Assembly (NCBI GenBank): GCA_030430155.1
Contig: JAUIFV010000006.1
Coordinates: 1 to 64,000 of the forward strand
Source of the DNA: Gammaproteobacteria bacterium
GTDB lineage: Bacteria; Pseudomonadota; Gammaproteobacteria; Xanthomonadales; SZUA-5
Reading direction: 5' to 3'
Length of the DNA: 64,000 bases
Below, one piece after another: positions 17,613 to 27,048 of this stretch (position 1 is its first letter; each line of letters starts with the position of its first letter). The notes under the pieces were generated by a model that saw only the letters and a program-made list of their open reading frames with translations, ran no database searches and was not told the origin of the DNA. Position numbers and translations under genes: made by a program.

Positions 17613-18056
17613 TCAGCTGTGAGCTTCCACTTCCAGCACCATATCGTTGATCGCCACCACCTTGACTCGTTCACCGGCGGATAGATCCGGACCGCTGACG
17701 CTCCATAGTGCGTCGCCGATCTTTACCTTGCCGCGGCCGTTCTCGATGGCGCTATGCAGCACATGCACCTGGCCGACCATCTGCGCCAGCTTCTTGTTCA
17801 GCAGCGGCTGATCGCTGGCCTCGGTGTTGTACTTGGCACGCAGGTGCCGGTAGTAGAGGGCGAAGGCGAACGAGAGTACGGCGAAGGCGACGGCCTGCAG
17901 CGGCCAGGGCAACGCCGGCACCAGCCACACCGCAGTCCCGACGATCAGCGCGGCCAGTCCAAACCAGATCAGGAAAACGCCGGGTGCGGCCAGCTCGGCA
18001 ATCAGCAGCAGGAAACCGATTGCCAGCCACCACTGCCAGACGGTCAGATCCAACAC
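17613..18056 (-). CDS. NfeD family membrane protein
   Basis: 147 residues. Two to three transmembrane helices occupy residues 8-70 (IGFLLLIAELAAPGVFLIWFG motif) and are followed by a soluble OB-fold-type domain (residues 90-147: GKVKIGDALWSVSG, GERVKVVAIN). This is the short NfeD1b class without the ClpP-like protease. It follows the SPFH protein gene by 3 bases, the standard partnership: NfeD proteins act with SPFH/stomatin proteins in membrane quality control. Normal length. Confidence 0.9.
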   Translation of the reverse strand: MLDLTVWQWWLAIGFLLLIAELAAPGVFLIWFGLAALIVGTAVWLVPALPWPLQAVAFAVLSFAFALYYRHLRAKYNTEASDQPLLNKKLAQMVGQVHVLHSAIENGRGKVKIGDALWSVSGPDLSAGERVKVVAINDMVLEVEAHS

Positions 18057-18059
18057 GGC

Positions 18060-18989
18060 CTAGCCCTCGCCGCTGCTGCGCTGCTTGGTCAGCGCTTCCT
18101 TGGCCAGCTCGGCAACGCCGGCCAGACTGCCGAGTACGCCGGTGGCCTCCATCGGCAGCATCAGCAGTTTCTGATTGGGGCTGGCGGCAATGGCCTTGAT
18201 GGCGTGGATGTATTTGTCGGCAACGAAGTAGTTGATTGCCTGCAAATCACCCTGGGCAATGGCTTTGGACACCATCATCGTCGCCTTGGCTTCGGCTTCG
18301 GCCAAGCGCTCGCGCGCTTCAGCTTCGCGGAAGGCGGCCTCCTTCTTCCCTTCGGCCTCCAGTATCGCCGCCTGTTTCTCACCGTCGGCGCGCAGGATTT
18401 CGCCCTGACGGGCGCCTTCGGCTTCCAAAATGGTGGCGCGCTTCTCGCGCTCGGCCTTCATCTGCCGGGCCATGGCGTCGACCAGATCGCGCGGCGGGGT
18501 GATGTCCTTGATCTCGATACGGTTGACCTTGATGCCCCAGGGATGGGTGGCGTCGTCGACCACGCTGAGCAATCGGGCGTTGATCTCGTCACGCTTGGAC
18601 AGGCTCTCGTCCAGATCCATCGAGCCCAGCACGGTGCGGATGTTGGTCATCACCAGGTTCAGTACGGCGCGCTCCAGCACCGCCACCTGATAGGCCGCCT
18701 TGGGCGCATCCAGCACCTGGAAGAAGACCACGCCGTCGACCTTGACCACCGCATTGTCGCGAGTGATGACCTCCTGTGAGGGCACATCCAGCACCTGTTC
18801 CATCATGTTGATCTTGCGGCCCACCGAGTCGACCAACGGCACCAGGAATGCAAAACCAGGCTCTCTGGTGTTGATGTATTTGCCGAAGCGCTCGATGGTG
18901 TAGTGGAAGCCCTGCGGAACAAAGCGGATAGATCTGATCAACACTATGACGGCGAAGACCAGAAATATGATGATCAAGACATCGCCCAT
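18060..18989 (-). CDS. SPFH/Band 7 domain protein (QmcA/paraslipin type)
   Basis: A 309-residue inner-membrane protein. It has an N-terminal membrane anchor (VLIIIFLVFAVIVLIRSI), then the SPFH domain (residues 25-190: VPQGFHYTIERFGKY, SQEVITRDNAVVKVDGVVFF). A long Ala/Glu-rich coiled coil follows (AEREKRATILEAEGARQGEI) and a conserved C-terminal segment. It is the first gene of a two-gene operon with NfeD. These proteins form ring or cage oligomers associated with membrane proteases such as FtsH. Confidence 0.92.
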   Translation of the reverse strand: MGDVLIIIFLVFAVIVLIRSIRFVPQGFHYTIERFGKYINTREPGFAFLVPLVDSVGRKINMMEQVLDVPSQEVITRDNAVVKVDGVVFFQVLDAPKAAYQVAVLERAVLNLVMTNIRTVLGSMDLDESLSKRDEINARLLSVVDDATHPWGIKVNRIEIKDITPPRDLVDAMARQMKAEREKRATILEAEGARQGEILRADGEKQAAILEAEGKKEAAFREAEARERLAEAEAKATMMVSKAIAQGDLQAINYFVADKYIHAIKAIAASPNQKLLMLPMEATGVLGSLAGVAELAKEALTKQRSSGEG

Positions 18990-19060
18990 CGGCTTGCTCC
19001 GTTAGCGTAAGTTCCGGCGAGCGCCAGTTTACGCCGATGACGGGGGCAGGGGCTATGCGC

Positions 19061-20393
<1,333 letters not shown>

Positions 20394-20479
20394 TTAACCC
20401 GCGATGGGCGCGGATGGGCAGGTCGACGTGCCGGTGATGTTTGCCGGCTAAAATAGCGGTCTACACGCGCAGGAGCACG

Positions 20480-20731
20480 ATGGTGATCGACGTACTCAAA
20501 CTGGACGAGTTGGCGCGCCGCCTGACCAGCATGATCCCGGAGGATCTGCAGGGGGCGCGCGAGGACATCGCCAAGAATTTCCGCAGCGTGCTGCAGTCCA
20601 GCCTGCAGCGGCTGGAGCTGGTTACGCGTGAGGAGTTCGAAGTGCAGCGGGAGATCCTGCGCCGTACCCGCAGCAAGCTGGAGGCACTGGAGCAGCAGAT
20701 CGCCGAGATGGAAGGGCAGGCCGACCGATAG
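20480..20731 (+). CDS. ubiK: UbiK/YqiC (BMFP domain) accessory factor
   Basis: An 83-residue protein. Residues 1-45 are amphipathic (DELARRLTSMIPEDLQGA) and the C-terminal half is a coiled coil (RREILRRTRSKLEALEQQIAEME type). This is the layout of UbiK, a trimeric lipid-binding factor that helps ubiquinone biosynthesis with UbiJ under oxic conditions. AGGAG lies just before ATG 20480; the track's start 39 bases upstream has no support. Monocistronic, upstream of a strong hairpin. Confidence 0.85.
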   Translation: MVIDVLKLDELARRLTSMIPEDLQGAREDIAKNFRSVLQSSLQRLELVTREEFEVQREILRRTRSKLEALEQQIAEMEGQADR

Positions 20732-20746
20732 CCCGGTCGGGCCTTT

Positions 20747-20772
20747 CCGGCTGCGGTCACTGCCGCAGCCGG
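20747..20772. terminator. Strong hairpin between convergent genes
   Basis: CCGGCTGCGG and CCGCAGCCGG pair perfectly over 10 bases with a 6-base loop, between the ubiK stop and the stop of the minus-strand gene. There is no clear T-run on either side. Probably a bidirectional transcription end. Confidence 0.5.
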
Positions 20773-20786
20773 AGGTGTAGCTTGAC

Positions 20787-21110
20787 TCAGCCCTTCTTGC
20801 CGATCACGTGGAAACCCAGCAGGCCCACACCGGCGGCGACGAACAGCAGGCCGTAGGTGGCCGGGTCCTCTTCGGTCAGCTTGGCCATCTGCTGAATGAA
20901 GAAGGCCACGCCGATGGCGGTTAGCACCATGCCCCACTTCAGCGCGCTGACGCGGCGATTTTGCTCATCGGCGGTCATCAGCGTCTTCACCAGGTCCTCT
21001 GAACCGTTTGTTTCCACCATTCGCCGACGCACCCGGGCGTCAACAATGATCTTCACCGCGTAGGTGATACAAACAAACAACACCATTGGGATAAACAGCG
21101 CCAGATCCAT
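20787..21110 (-). CDS. DUF6249-like small membrane protein
   Basis: 107 residues. Hydrophobic segments lie at residues 3-22 (LALFIPMVLFVCITYAVKII), 60-78 and 85-103, with a charged stretch between (KTLMTADEQNRR). AGGAG is well placed for ATG 21110. The track's extension to 21404 is discarded because it reads through a partial MITE A copy. It is divergent from the adjacent ECF sigma gene; I recall similar membrane proteins beside sigma/anti-sigma pairs in this bacterial group. Function unknown. Confidence 0.72.
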   Translation of the reverse strand: MDLALFIPMVLFVCITYAVKIIVDARVRRRMVETNGSEDLVKTLMTADEQNRRVSALKWGMVLTAIGVAFFIQQMAKLTEEDPATYGLLFVAAGVGLLGFHVIGKKG

Positions 21111-21206
21111 TTCCTGCTCCTTTTTGTAGTCGAGCCATTGCTCGCTTGTGGGTGTTGGATACAGTGGCTGTGCGCGCGGTTGCAGCGGCAACGAGTCTTG
21201 GTGGAC

Positions 21207-21345
21207 GGGTTGCGGCCCTGCGGCTGCTGCGGCATTGCAGCCCTCGGGCATAGAATGACCATACCTTTCGGGACTGCGCCCCTGATTGTTGGCAACGGGG
21301 GCAGACGCAAAACTCGCAACGCGGCTCGCGTGAATGGGAGTCCTT
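21207..21345 (-). mobile_element. Partial, diverged copy of MITE-like element A
   Basis: The minus strand here reads closely like positions 11110-11240: a degenerate GGGACTCCC-type end, then GAGCCGCGTTGCGAGT, CGTCTGCCCCCGTTGCCAAC, GGGGCGCAG and GAGGGCTGCAA. The second terminal repeat is missing. It sits in the divergent promoter region between the DUF6249-like gene and the ECF sigma gene. Confidence 0.75.
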
Positions 21346-21385
21346 AACTGCAACCGTTGCGCCATCAGCTGTATCCAAGCTGGGC

Positions 21386-21955
21386 ATGGGCGAAGATCAA
21401 ACATTGGTACGTGCGGTACTGGCCGGGGACAGCAAGGCCTTTGCGCAGCTGGTGGAGCGCCATCAGCGGCTGGTCTGGCATCTGGTCTATCGCGTGGTGC
21501 AGCATCCGGAGGACGCCCGCGAGCTGTGCCAGGAGGTCTTCCTGAGGGTCCACCGCTGCCTGCGTCAGTACCGCTTTGAGAGCGCCTTCTCCACCTGGGT
21601 GGGGCGCATCGCCTACACCATTGCGATGCGCTTTGTGCAAAAGAAGCGGCTGCCGGTGGAAGCGCCCAAAGGTGATGATGAGGAATCGAACGAGCCGCTG
21701 GCCGCGGTTGCCGACGGCTTCGATCTGGAGACGGCCTGCGCCGATGCCGAAGTCATGGCCCACCTGGGTGCGGCGATAAGCTGTCTGCCCACCGTGCAGC
21801 GGACCCTGGTTACGCTGTATCACTTGGAGGAGCTGGGCATCGCCGAGATCGCGCAGATCACCGATCTGCCCGACGGCACGGTCAAGAGCCATCTGTTTCG
21901 CGCCCGCAAGCAGCTCAAGCGGCAGCTGGAGGAGCGATTGGGAGAACTGGCATGA
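21386..21955 (+). CDS. ECF-family RNA polymerase sigma factor (RpoE-like)
   Basis: A 189-residue sigma-70 family factor with only regions 2 and 4. Region 2: AFAQLVERHQRLVWHLVYRVVQHPEDARELCQEVFLRVHR, then YRFESAFSTWVGRIAYTIA. Region 4 (residues 125-185): LPTVQRTLVTLYHLEELGIAEIAQITDLPDGTVKSHLFRARKQL. ATG 21386 follows a partial MITE remnant. It overlaps the next gene by 4 bases (ATGA), the usual arrangement with an anti-sigma factor. The regulated stress is unknown. Confidence 0.92.
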   Translation: MGEDQTLVRAVLAGDSKAFAQLVERHQRLVWHLVYRVVQHPEDARELCQEVFLRVHRCLRQYRFESAFSTWVGRIAYTIAMRFVQKKRLPVEAPKGDDEESNEPLAAVADGFDLETACADAEVMAHLGAAISCLPTVQRTLVTLYHLEELGIAEIAQITDLPDGTVKSHLFRARKQLKRQLEERLGELA

Positions 21956-22407
21956 ATGAATTGGAGAAAGAGGCGCAGTGGCAGCGCCAGGCCGAGCAGG
22001 CTGAGCAAGGTCATTCCAACGCCAAGGACGACCCACAGGTCGATCGCTACCGGCTAGTGCTGCGCGCCCTGCGTCAGCCGGTGGGACCGCAGCTGCCGGC
22101 GGACTTCGCCGCCCGACTACAGCAGCAGGTCATCGATAGCAATCGACGCGCGGCGCTGGAGGACGGTTTGGTCACCCTGCTGATGGCGATCATGGTAGCG
22201 GTCGGGCTGGTTGTCGCCTATCCGTACCTGGCCTCCCTGATCGACCAGCTGCGCGGCAATCTGCCGGTGGCCGAAAGCCTGCTGGGGATGACCGACGGCG
22301 CCCTGACCAATGTGCCCTGGAAATCCATCCTCGGCTCGGCGCTGGCCATTGCCGGGGTGCTGCTGATCGAGCGCAATCTGGGTGGTGACGAGCAGTTGTC
22401 TGTTTGA
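21952..22407 (+). CDS. Probable membrane anti-sigma factor
   Basis: 151 residues with no strong family signature. The first 60 residues are hydrophilic and charged. They are followed by LPADFAARLQQQVIDSNRRAALEDG, a transmembrane segment (LVTLLMAIMVAVGLVVAYPYL) and a second near the C-terminus (SILGSALAIAGVLLIE). Translational coupling to the ECF sigma gene and the cytoplasm-membrane layout suggest it sequesters that sigma factor; this is context-based inference. The TGA stop is followed directly by a GGGCTGA heptad. Confidence 0.65.
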   Translation: MNELEKEAQWQRQAEQAEQGHSNAKDDPQVDRYRLVLRALRQPVGPQLPADFAARLQQQVIDSNRRAALEDGLVTLLMAIMVAVGLVVAYPYLASLIDQLRGNLPVAESLLGMTDGALTNVPWKSILGSALAIAGVLLIERNLGGDEQLSV

Positions 22408-22489
22408 GGGCTGAGGGCCCAGGGAAAAGGGCCCAGGGCCCAGGAGTGCGGGTTCCAGCTGGGCCCTGTGCCCTGTGCCCTGTGCCCTC
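22408..22489. repeat. GGGCNNA heptad array pair directly after a stop codon
   Basis: Forward heptads GGGCTGA, GGGCCCA (several) begin at the base after the TGA stop. After a 12-base spacer an inverted array (TGGGCCC, TGTGCCC x3) follows. The arms can form a hairpin of about 30 bases per arm, with variation in heptad positions 5-6. Confidence 0.92.
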
Positions 22490-22595
22490 AGCTCGGAAGT
22501 CGAAGTACGCATCAATCTCGTCCACCCCTTCCGGCACCGTGCAGCCACCCCAATAGCGCTTATCATCGGCGGTTCGATTGCGATGGAGTTGGTTT

Positions 22596-25013
22596 ATGCG
22601 CGCCTTGCACCTGTTGTTGGTCCTTTTGCTTTTCGCCCCGGCGCTGCACGCGCAGGACCAGGCTCAGCCGACGCTCACCCTGGAACAGGCCATGGCTGAC
22701 CCGGATTGGATCGGCAATCCGCCCGAACAGCCCTATCTGAGTCTGGATGGTCGCCATGCCTACTACCTGCAGAAACGCCAGGGCTCGACGCTGCGCGATC
22801 TGTGGCGGGCCGATCTGCGCAATGGTGCCGCGAGCATCGTTGCCGATGACCAGCGCGGGCAGATCGATGGTGCCGATTGGGTGCTGGACAAGAAGGGCAA
22901 GCGTGCGCTGTACACCATCGATGGCGATTTGTGGGTGCGCGAGGTTGGTGGCGCCGCCCGCCAACTGACCCGCACCAGTGCCGCCGAACGCAATCCGCAG
23001 TGGATGACCGACGGCCGCGCCGCAGTGCTTTCCGGACAGAACTGGCTGATTGTCGACACCCGCAGCGGACTCAGCCACCTCGCCGCAGAGCTGGCTTTTG
23101 AAGAGGCGCCGGATGAGAAACAGCCCGAAGGCCTTTCGGCCGAAGAGCTGCGGCTGATCTCCACCTTGCGCTATGAGTACGAACAGGAGAATGCGCGGCG
23201 CGAGCAGGAGCAGGCGCGGGCAAAGGCCAATCCCGCCGCGCTGGCGCCAAAGATCTTCCTGGGCGACAAGCACGAACAGGTCGCTGCCTCGCTGTCGCCG
23301 AATGGCCGCTGGCTGGCGGTAGTGGTGCAGGCCAAGGGCTATAGCCACGGTGAGGGCGACAAGATGCCCAAATATGTGGCGCGCTCGGGCTATGTAGAGA
23401 TCGAGGATGTCCGCACCCTGGTCGGACGGGACGCGCAGGCGCCGCACACGCTGCTGCTGGTCGATCTCAGTGACGGCAGTCATCGCAGCGTAGCGGTCGA
23501 TGAGCTGCCACAGATCAAGCGTGATTCGTTGGCCGATCTGCGCGCGGCGGCGCGGGTGCGCGAGGCCGAAGCGAAGGGCGAAAGCCTCGATGCCGAAGAG
23601 GCTGCGCCGAAGGTCGAGCTGGAACAGCCGCGACCGCTGCAGTACCAGGAGTTGACTTGGAATTCAGCCGGCGACCAGCTGGTCGTGCGCGCGCACAGCA
23701 ACGACTTCAAGGATCGCTGGATCGCCGCGGTGGACGTCGACCAGGCCAAGCTGGTGGCTATGCACCATCTGCATGATCCGGCCTGGATCAACTGGTCCTT
23801 CAACGACCTCGGCTGGCTGCCCAACGGCGAGGCGCTGTGGTTCCTCTCCGAGCACAGCGGCTATTCACACCTGTACCTGCAGCGGCCTGGCGAGAGCAGC
23901 GCGCGTGCGCTCACCGAGGGCCAGTGGGAAGTGCAGAGTGACTCGGTGACGGTCAGCAATGACGGCCGCTGGATCTACTTCAGCGCCAATCGCGAAAGTC
24001 CCTTCAGCCTGGAGGTGTATCGGGTCGCTGCGCGCGGCGGCCAGGTGCAGCGGGTGACCGAACTGGGTGGGCAGAACAGCTTCCAGCTTTCGGCAGACGG
24101 CCGTCAGCTGCTGATCAGCCATGCCCGCAGCTATCTGCCGTCGCAGCTCTACGTGCAGTCATCCAACCCCGGTACACCGGCCAAGCAGCTCACCGATACC
24201 CGCACTAAACGCTATCGCGCCTACGACTTCCAGCAGCCCGAGTTCGTCTGGTATCCGTCCACCCACGGTGATTTCCAGATTCCCGCCAAGCTCTATCGAG
24301 GCCGCGGCGAGGGCAAGGGCAAGGGCGCGGCGGTGATTTTCGTCCACGGCGCCGGCTACACCCAGGACGTACACCAGGGTTATCCCTACTACTTCCGCGA
24401 GCAGCTGTTCCACAACCTGCTCACCGCGCGGGGCGTCACCGTCATCGTGCCCGACTACCGCGCCAGCGAAGGCTATGGCCGCGATTGGCGCACCGCGATC
24501 TACCGCAATATGGGCCATCCGGAGCTGGAGGATCTGCTCGACGCCAAGACCTGGCTGATCAACGAGCACGGCGTCGACGGCGAACGCGTCGCCGTCTACG
24601 GCGGCAGCTACGGCGGCTTCATGACCATGATGGCGCTGTTCCGCGCACCCACCGAATTTGCCGCCGGCGCCGCGCTGCGTCCGGTCACCGACTGGGCCCA
24701 CTACAACCACTACTACACCGGCAACATCCTCAACACCCCGCAGATCGACCCCGAGGCCTACCGTATCTCCAGTCCCATCGAACACGCCGAAGGCCTGCAG
24801 CGTCCGCTGCTGATCGCCCACGGCATGCTCGACGACAACGTCTTCTTCAAGGACTCGGTGCGCCTGGTGCAGCGGCTGATCGAGCTGCGCAAGGGCGAGT
24901 ACTTCGAACTGGCCGCCTATCCGCTGGAGCGCCACAGCTTCGTCTATGCCGACGGTTGGTATGACGAGTACGGGCGGATCTGGCGGTTGTTTGGGCGGGA
25001 AATTGGGTTTTAG
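22596..25013 (+). CDS. S9 family prolyl oligopeptidase-type peptidase (DPP-like)
   Basis: An 805-residue exported serine peptidase. Signal peptide MRALHLLLVLLLFAPALHAQ. Residues 60-540 form a beta-propeller (WD40-like/DPPIV_N repeats such as VAASLSPNGRWLAV, DGRWIYFSANRES). Residues 560-805 form the alpha/beta-hydrolase domain: VYGGSYGGFMTMMALF (Ser), AHGMLDDNVFFKDS (Asp), YPLERHSF (His). All three catalytic residues are present. ATG 22596 is chosen because it gives the signal peptide. Members of this family cleave di- or oligopeptides, often after proline, in the periplasm. Its TAG stop leads straight into a heptad array. Confidence 0.92.
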   Translation: MRALHLLLVLLLFAPALHAQDQAQPTLTLEQAMADPDWIGNPPEQPYLSLDGRHAYYLQKRQGSTLRDLWRADLRNGAASIVADDQRGQIDGADWVLDKKGKRALYTIDGDLWVREVGGAARQLTRTSAAERNPQWMTDGRAAVLSGQNWLIVDTRSGLSHLAAELAFEEAPDEKQPEGLSAEELRLISTLRYEYEQENARREQEQARAKANPAALAPKIFLGDKHEQVAASLSPNGRWLAVVVQAKGYSHGEGDKMPKYVARSGYVEIEDVRTLVGRDAQAPHTLLLVDLSDGSHRSVAVDELPQIKRDSLADLRAAARVREAEAKGESLDAEEAAPKVELEQPRPLQYQELTWNSAGDQLVVRAHSNDFKDRWIAAVDVDQAKLVAMHHLHDPAWINWSFNDLGWLPNGEALWFLSEHSGYSHLYLQRPGESSARALTEGQWEVQSDSVTVSNDGRWIYFSANRESPFSLEVYRVAARGGQVQRVTELGGQNSFQLSADGRQLLISHARSYLPSQLYVQSSNPGTPAKQLTDTRTKRYRAYDFQQPEFVWYPSTHGDFQIPAKLYRGRGEGKGKGAAVIFVHGAGYTQDVHQGYPYYFREQLFHNLLTARGVTVIVPDYRASEGYGRDWRTAIYRNMGHPELEDLLDAKTWLINEHGVDGERVAVYGGSYGGFMTMMALFRAPTEFAAGAALRPVTDWAHYNHYYTGNILNTPQIDPEAYRISSPIEHAEGLQRPLLIAHGMLDDNVFFKDSVRLVQRLIELRKGEYFELAAYPLERHSFVYADGWYDEYGRIWRLFGREIGF

Positions 25014-25014
25014 A

Positions 25015-25182
25015 GGGCACAGGGCTTAGGGCCCAGGGCCCAGGACAAGCACCGGAATCCGGCTTTGATCCTGGGCCCTACCGTTGCCGTCGGATTCAGC
25101 GGCGGAGCATCGGGATCGGGCCAGAACGCCGCGGCGTTGCGGATACCAATCCTGGGCCCTCTGCCCTGGGCCCTGGGCCCTT
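25015..25182. repeat. GGGCNNA heptad array pair
   Basis: The forward array (GGGCACA, GGGCTTA, GGGCCCA x2) starts 2 bases after the S9 peptidase stop. An isolated inverted unit lies at 25074, and an inverted array (TGGGCCC, TGCCC, TGGGCCC x2) closes at 25182. The array pair fills about half of a 343-base gap; the remainder (25183-25356) holds only the upstream region of the next gene, with an AAGGAG before ATG 25357. Confidence 0.9.
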
Positions 25183-25356
25183 TGTGAGCCCCATGAGACC
25201 GATCTCACCCCCAAAAAGCGACATCCGTCACCCAAAAACGCCCCAACCTGTCCGAAACCACCACTACAATGTCGTATCCGCCGCTCCCTGGACGCTGTGT
25301 CAACGACCATACTGTCGTCCAACGGGTATCCTCCCGTCTAAGCAAGGAGTCATACG

Positions 25357-25779
25357 ATGTCCCGTACTACTGTCCAACTGATTTCCGCGCTGGCCCTGTT
25401 GAGTGCCAGCAGTCTTTCCGCCGGTGAGCAGATCGCCACCGATTACGTGGCCGGCAGTCACTACACCGCCACCTTCCATCAGCACGCCGGTGACTGGCAG
25501 TACACCCCGGCCGACGGCCAGGACCTGAGCCTCACCGGTGCCAACGGCTGCGGCGTGCAGTCCGACCTGCCCAAGGGGGTATGGCTGCTGACCAGCGACG
25601 CCAGCGGCGCGCCGGAGCTGCAGGCGCCGTCGGCGCTGAGCCTGCCTGAGGGCCACAGCGGTTCGGTTGCTCTGGTCGCCTGTGATCAGCCGGCCGATGG
25701 CATCACCCGCATCGCCGCTCCCCAGCTGCTGCTGGACCTGCTCGCCGCCAGCGCTGGCGCGGTGCGTATCGATGACTGA
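25357..25779 (+). CDS. Exported protein of unknown function
   Basis: 140 residues with a signal peptide (MSRTTVQLISALALLSASSLSAG). The mature part has a polar, beta-rich look (HYTATFHQHAGDWQYTPADG) and two cysteines (NGCGVQS and VACDQP) that could form a disulfide in the periplasm. AAGGAG is well placed. I do not recognise a family. It overlaps the next regulator gene by 8 bases, so the two are co-translated and this may be a target or partner of that regulator. Confidence 0.7.
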   Translation: MSRTTVQLISALALLSASSLSAGEQIATDYVAGSHYTATFHQHAGDWQYTPADGQDLSLTGANGCGVQSDLPKGVWLLTSDASGAPELQAPSALSLPEGHSGSVALVACDQPADGITRIAAPQLLLDLLAASAGAVRIDD

Positions 25780-26785
25780 GCGCGCGCAAGCGCCGCTGCT
25801 GCGGGTCGGCATACTGGCGCTGGACGGCGTGATGCTGTCCAGCGTCGCCGGACCCAGCGATGCGCTGAAAGTGGCCGGCAAGCTGGCTTCAATTCGCGAC
25901 CCGATCGCGCCGGTGCGTTTTGAAAGCGTGGTACTCAGTGCCCGGGGGCAGGATCAGGTGGCGACCTCGGCCGGGGTCAGCATCGCTGGCCTGGACGGGC
26001 CGCGCGAGGATTTGGACGTGCTGCTGGTTCCGGGCGTCATGCACGAGTGCCCCTCGGGGCTGACCGGTCAGCTCGCCGCCTACACCGCCGAATACGAATA
26101 TCTGCACAACCTGCACAACCGCGGTACGGTGATCGCTGCCACCTGCAGCGGCACCTTCCTACTCGCCGCCAGCGGCCTGCTCGATGGTCATCGCGCCACC
26201 ACCAGCTGGTGGCTGGCCAGCAACTTCCGCAATCGTTTTCCCAAGGTGACGCTGGAAGCCGACCAGATGATGGTCAAGGACGGCAAGCTGGTCACCACCG
26301 GCGCGGCCACCGCGATCTACAGCTACATCCTCGAATTGGTGGCCCAGCACGGGGGTGAGGATCTGGCCCAGCAAACCGGCCGCATGCTGGTCATCGACCG
26401 CGAGCGGCAAAGCCAGGCGCCCTATGTGTCGCTGGCCATGTTGGAGAGGCCACGGCACTCGCTGAGCGAGCGCGCCGAGCGCTTCCTGCAGCGCGAGCTG
26501 CATCAGGAGATGACCGTCGCCAAGCTGGCCGAGCACTGCGGAATCAGTGAGCGCAGCCTGCTCCGCCACTACCGCAGCCACCACGGCATCACCCCGCTGG
26601 AGCACATTCAGCACCTGCGCGTGGAGCGCGCCAAGGCGCTGCTGGAGACCACCCACTTGAGCTTCGAGGAAATCGTCGAGCGCTGCGGCTACAGCGACGT
26701 CTCCAGTTTCAGGAAGCTGTTCAAGCGGGCCAGCGCAACGACGCCCAGCGACTACCGGGAGCGGTTTCGGCTTAGGGCGCACTGA
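25772..26785 (+). CDS. GlxA-type transcriptional regulator (DJ-1/PfpI plus AraC HTH)
   Basis: 337 residues. The N-terminal domain (10-190) is DJ-1/PfpI-like: VGILALDGVMLSSVAGPSDAL, LLVPGVMHE and GTVIAATCSGTFLLAASGLLDG, with Cys at the nucleophile elbow as in GlxA/FtrA-type regulators. The C-terminal domain (235-335) has the two AraC-family HTHs: MTVAKLAEHCGISERSLLRH and SFEEIVERCGYSDVSSFRKLF. ATG 25772 overlaps the upstream stop; the track's earlier start is not credible. Its ligand is unknown. Confidence 0.88.
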   Translation: MTERAQAPLLRVGILALDGVMLSSVAGPSDALKVAGKLASIRDPIAPVRFESVVLSARGQDQVATSAGVSIAGLDGPREDLDVLLVPGVMHECPSGLTGQLAAYTAEYEYLHNLHNRGTVIAATCSGTFLLAASGLLDGHRATTSWWLASNFRNRFPKVTLEADQMMVKDGKLVTTGAATAIYSYILELVAQHGGEDLAQQTGRMLVIDRERQSQAPYVSLAMLERPRHSLSERAERFLQRELHQEMTVAKLAEHCGISERSLLRHYRSHHGITPLEHIQHLRVERAKALLETTHLSFEEIVERCGYSDVSSFRKLFKRASATTPSDYRERFRLRAH

Positions 26786-26792
26786 TTTGTAA

Positions 26793-26824
26793 GGGCCCAG
26801 GGCAGAGGGCCCAGGGCCCAGGAG
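26793..26824. repeat. GGGCNNA heptad array
   Basis: GGGCCCA, GGGCAGA, GGGCCCA x2, beginning 7 bases after the regulator's stop. Confidence 0.88.
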
Positions 26825-26901
26825 AGTAATAGCGTGCGGTATCCAGCTCCGATGAGTGTCTTTGCGTCACGCTGATCTGGCCGCTCTAAGGGTCCTTTCC
26901 A

Positions 26902-26984
26902 GGGCTCAGGGCCCAGAAGGGCAAGAGCGCGGGGAGCCCGGCTTTTCTGGGCCCTGTGCCCTGTGCCCTGTGCCCTGTGCCCTA
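26902..26984. repeat. GGGCNNA heptad array pair
   Basis: A forward arm (GGGCTCA, GGGCCCA) and, after about 40 bases, an inverted arm with one TGGGCCC and four TGTGCCC units. It lies 65 bases upstream of phoU. Confidence 0.9.
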
Positions 26985-27048
26985 AGCGCCAGCAATCCGC
27001 CCGCGAATAGCCTCGTCAAAGCGCACCTCCCCCACTAAGCTCTACGCC

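Noticed and set aside
22408-22489. Heptad arrays as CRISPR repeats
   Set aside because: The units are 7 bases and directly tandem without unique spacers; no cas genes are present.
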